NCBI GenBank assembly: GCA_041946685.1
Contig: JBHGAV010000010.1
Coordinates: 1 to 64,000, forward strand
Source of the DNA: JBHGAV01 sp041946685
Lineage (GTDB): Bacteria > Acidobacteriota > Terriglobia > Bryobacterales > Bryobacteraceae
DNA length: 64,000 nucleotides
Direction: 5' to 3'
Shown here piece by piece: positions 62,388 to 64,000 of this stretch. A program made the translations under genes and the position numbers. The notes under the pieces are model-generated. The model was not told the origin of the DNA. It worked only from the letters and a program-made list of their open reading frames with translations, and made no database searches. Position 1 is the first letter of the stretch. The number at the start of each line of letters is the position of its first letter.

Positions 62388-63515
62388 TCAGGGCAGGGCC
62401 GCGATCATCCGGTCAATATCCTCGGGGCTGATGTAGAAATGGGGCGAAGCCCGCACCCAGCCCTGCCGTGGGGCGGCGATGATTCCCTGTTCCTTCAAAC
62501 GACTGACGACCAGCCGGCTGTCCAAGCCCTCTTTTCGGAAGCTGACGATGCCGGCGCCGCTGGCTGGGGTCCGGGCGATCATGAGCTCGTAACCCTTGGA
62601 GACCACGCCTTCGCCGATCTGGTCGCCGAGGGCCTGGACCGCCGGGGCGATGCGCTCCACCCCGATTTCAAGCAGGAAGTCGATCGCGGCCCGAAGGCCG
62701 TAACAGCCGATCGTATTGAGGGTTCCGCACTCGTAGCGGCCGGCGTCGGGACGCAAGGCCATGTCCCGGCTGGCGTAATCATTGTATCCGGCCACGTTCG
62801 TCCAGCCGAACTCCACGGGCTCAACGTGATCCTGCAAGTCTTTATGAATGTAAAGAATTCCGCATCCTTCCGGCCCCAGGAGCCATTTGTGTCCGTCAGC
62901 GGCAAGAAAGTGAATCCCCGCCTTGCGAACGTCCACCGGGAATGCTCCCAGGCCCTGGATTGCGTCCACCATGAACAGGCATCCGTGCCGGCGGCAGATC
63001 CCACCGATGGACTCCAGGTCGGCGCGGTAGCCGCTGAGATACTGCACAAAGCTGATGGACAGGAGGCGCGCCCCGCGGCAGGCTTCGTCTATCCGGTCGA
63101 GCCCGTCGTAGATCGAGAGCCATAGGACGTTCACGCCGCGCGCCTCCAACCGCTTCCAGGGAAAGTAGTTAGCGGGAAACTCCTCCCGGAAGGCGATTAC
63201 CTTGTCCCCCGGACGCCAGCCCAGGCCAGTGGCCACGGTCGCGATCCCCTCGGAGGTGTTCTTCACCAGCGCGATCTCTCCGGCCTGAGCGCCGATCAGT
63301 TTTGCCGCCGATTTGCGAAGAGCATCGTAAGTGGCAAGCCACGCATCGTAGTGGTAGGAGCCAAACTGGCATGCGTCATCGGCCAGGTCCCGCATGGCAT
63401 CGGCGGCGGGCCTGGACAGCGGCGCGACCCCCGCGTGGTGGAGGTAGAGCAGGCGCCGTGTGACCGGGAAGGAATCGCGGTACTGGAGCCACAGAGGCTG
63501 TTCGTCGTAACCCAT
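62388..63515 (-). CDS. Class V aminotransferase-fold PLP enzyme
   Basis: 375 residues of the aminotransferase class V/isopenicillin-N-epimerase-like type. The PLP lysine lies in DGHKWLLGPEG near residue 216, with FMVDAIQGLG upstream (Asp binding the pyridine nitrogen) near 195. Cysteine desulfurases share the fold but the catalytic-cysteine loop was not evident. The ATG at 63515 is chosen; an 18-codon upstream extension is unlikely. Function not determined; it is not obviously tied to the hydrogenase genes, which lie on the other strand. Confidence 0.78.
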   Translation of the reverse strand: MGYDEQPLWLQYRDSFPVTRRLLYLHHAGVAPLSRPAADAMRDLADDACQFGSYHYDAWLATYDALRKSAAKLIGAQAGEIALVKNTSEGIATVATGLGWRPGDKVIAFREEFPANYFPWKRLEARGVNVLWLSIYDGLDRIDEACRGARLLSISFVQYLSGYRADLESIGGICRRHGCLFMVDAIQGLGAFPVDVRKAGIHFLAADGHKWLLGPEGCGILYIHKDLQDHVEPVEFGWTNVAGYNDYASRDMALRPDAGRYECGTLNTIGCYGLRAAIDFLLEIGVERIAPAVQALGDQIGEGVVSKGYELMIARTPASGAGIVSFRKEGLDSRLVVSRLKEQGIIAAPRQGWVRASPHFYISPEDIDRMIAALP

Positions 63516-63603
63516 GCTTTCGACTATACGTTTAACGGAGTAGTGGCCGCCACAGAGGAGGCGGTACAATGCCTATAGCACTCCGGGGAAGGAGGGACCT
63601 GCC

Positions 63604-64000
63604 ATGACCTGCCGGTGGAAAGTCTTAATCACTCCGCTGTTGGCGTTGGCCTTTTTGCTTGCGGCCGCCGGACCGCGGATGGCAGCCCAGGAGACCGCGA
63701 CGGACAAGAAGGAGACGTCCAGCAAGAAGCGGACATCCAAGGATAAGAGCAAGAACCCAGACGAGATCGGCAACCGGGATGTCGACGGGCGGGTCAACCT
63801 GTACTCGCTCGAGAAGGAGATTCAGCTCGGCAAGCAACTCGCCCAGGAAGTCGAGCAGGGTGTCAAGATCGTGGACGACCCCGTGGTCGCCGAGTACGTC
63901 AACCGGGTGGGTCAGAACCTGGTTCGCAACTCCGACGCGAAGGTGCCGTTTACGATCAAGGTGGTCGACAGCGACGAGGTGAATGCTTTCGCGCTCCCGG
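63604..64000 (+). CDS. M48-family metalloprotease, N-terminal part (runs off window)
   Basis: 132 codons visible. A signal peptide (VLITPLLALAFLLAAAG, cut near MAAQ) is followed by a Lys/Ser-rich linker and then by EKEIQLGKQLAQEVEQ and the characteristic VNAFALP at the window edge, the stretch that precedes the HExxH site in BepA/YfgC-like proteases. AAGGAGG about nine bases before the ATG confirms the start. The catalytic motif itself lies beyond base 64000. Confidence 0.8.
   Translation, partial: MTCRWKVLITPLLALAFLLAAAGPRMAAQETATDKKETSSKKRTSKDKSKNPDEIGNRDVDGRVNLYSLEKEIQLGKQLAQEVEQGVKIVDDPVVAEYVNRVGQNLVRNSDAKVPFTIKVVDSDEVNAFALP

Noticed and set aside
62388..63515. Cysteine desulfurase (IscS/NifS) for the hydrogenase clusters
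   Set aside because: The fold fits, but the catalytic-cysteine loop was not seen and the gene is on the opposite strand, so only the general class V assignment is given.
1..64000. CRISPR arrays, rRNA, tRNA, insertion sequences, phage genes
   Set aside because: I looked for regular spaced repeats, RNA-gene consensus parts and transposase or integrase motifs and saw none that I could support.

Overview
The window reads as one GC-rich bacterial chromosome segment with densely packed genes and many ATGA/GTGA stop-start overlaps. The gene content suggests a Gram-negative member of the Acidobacteriota, possibly near Bryobacterales/Solibacter. BamA, Skp, beta-barrel proteins and a Wza-type exporter show an outer membrane. 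Tat-exported oxidoreductases, isoquinoline-oxidoreductase-type molybdoenzymes, a DAC-type c-di-AMP synthase beside glmM, and heterodisulfide-reductase-like electron-transfer genes fit that assignment. This is an inference from gene content; no rRNA or tRNA gene was seen to settle it. I saw no insertion sequence, prophage or CRISPR array.

Layout. 1-2661: arginine biosynthesis (argG 3' end, argH, argR). 2594-9448: a CDF metal exporter, two APC amino-acid permeases, a methyltransferase and a membrane-anchored spermidine-synthase-like protein. 9465-14952: FkbM methyltransferase, two tandem Mur-ligase paralogues with a shared cysteine tail, and an OPT transporter. 14940-21985: lutABC with an outer-membrane protein, then skp and bamA. 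22154-26844: exopolysaccharide export and tyrosine-kinase genes plus a second beta-barrel protein. 26908-30332: maf, a DciA-like gene, gatC, gatA and a Mn-type superoxide dismutase. 30389-33489: epimerase, radical SAM and glycosyltransferase genes. 33502-37056: potABCD. A four-hairpin palindromic element lies at 37077-37162. 37172-40771: an exported HpcH/HpaI aldolase and an IorAB-type dehydrogenase. 40845-43240: cdaA, a very short cdaR-like gene and glmM. 43237-47017: a Tat-exported 2-hydroxyacid dehydrogenase, an orphan secreted protein and a CorA-like protein.

The most notable region is 47378-62379, about 15 kb of heterodisulfide-reductase and [NiFe]-hydrogenase genes in two units. Unit 1 is hdrA1-mvhD-mvhG-mvhA-hdrA2-(small winged-helix-like gene)-hdrC/hdrE fusion-hydrogenase maturation protease. 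It has no hdrB. Its short HdrA, its HdrA+MvhD pair and its HdrC-cytochrome b fusion match the three parts of the quinone-interacting QmoABC complex, but here they share an operon with a [NiFe] hydrogenase that keeps all active-site cysteines. Unit 2 is hdrC-hdrB-hdrA-mvhD-mvhG-mvhA, the composition of the soluble electron-bifurcating MvhADG-HdrABC complex. A candidate sigma-54 promoter with two 11-bp direct repeats exactly 30 bp apart lies between the units. My inference is that unit 1 links H2 to the quinone pool through the membrane, while unit 2 links H2 to ferredoxin and a disulfide-like acceptor in the cytoplasm.

The window closes with a class V aminotransferase and the start of an M48 metalloprotease. 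It contains no hydrogenase nickel-insertion or cyanide-ligand (hyp) genes, so those must lie elsewhere.
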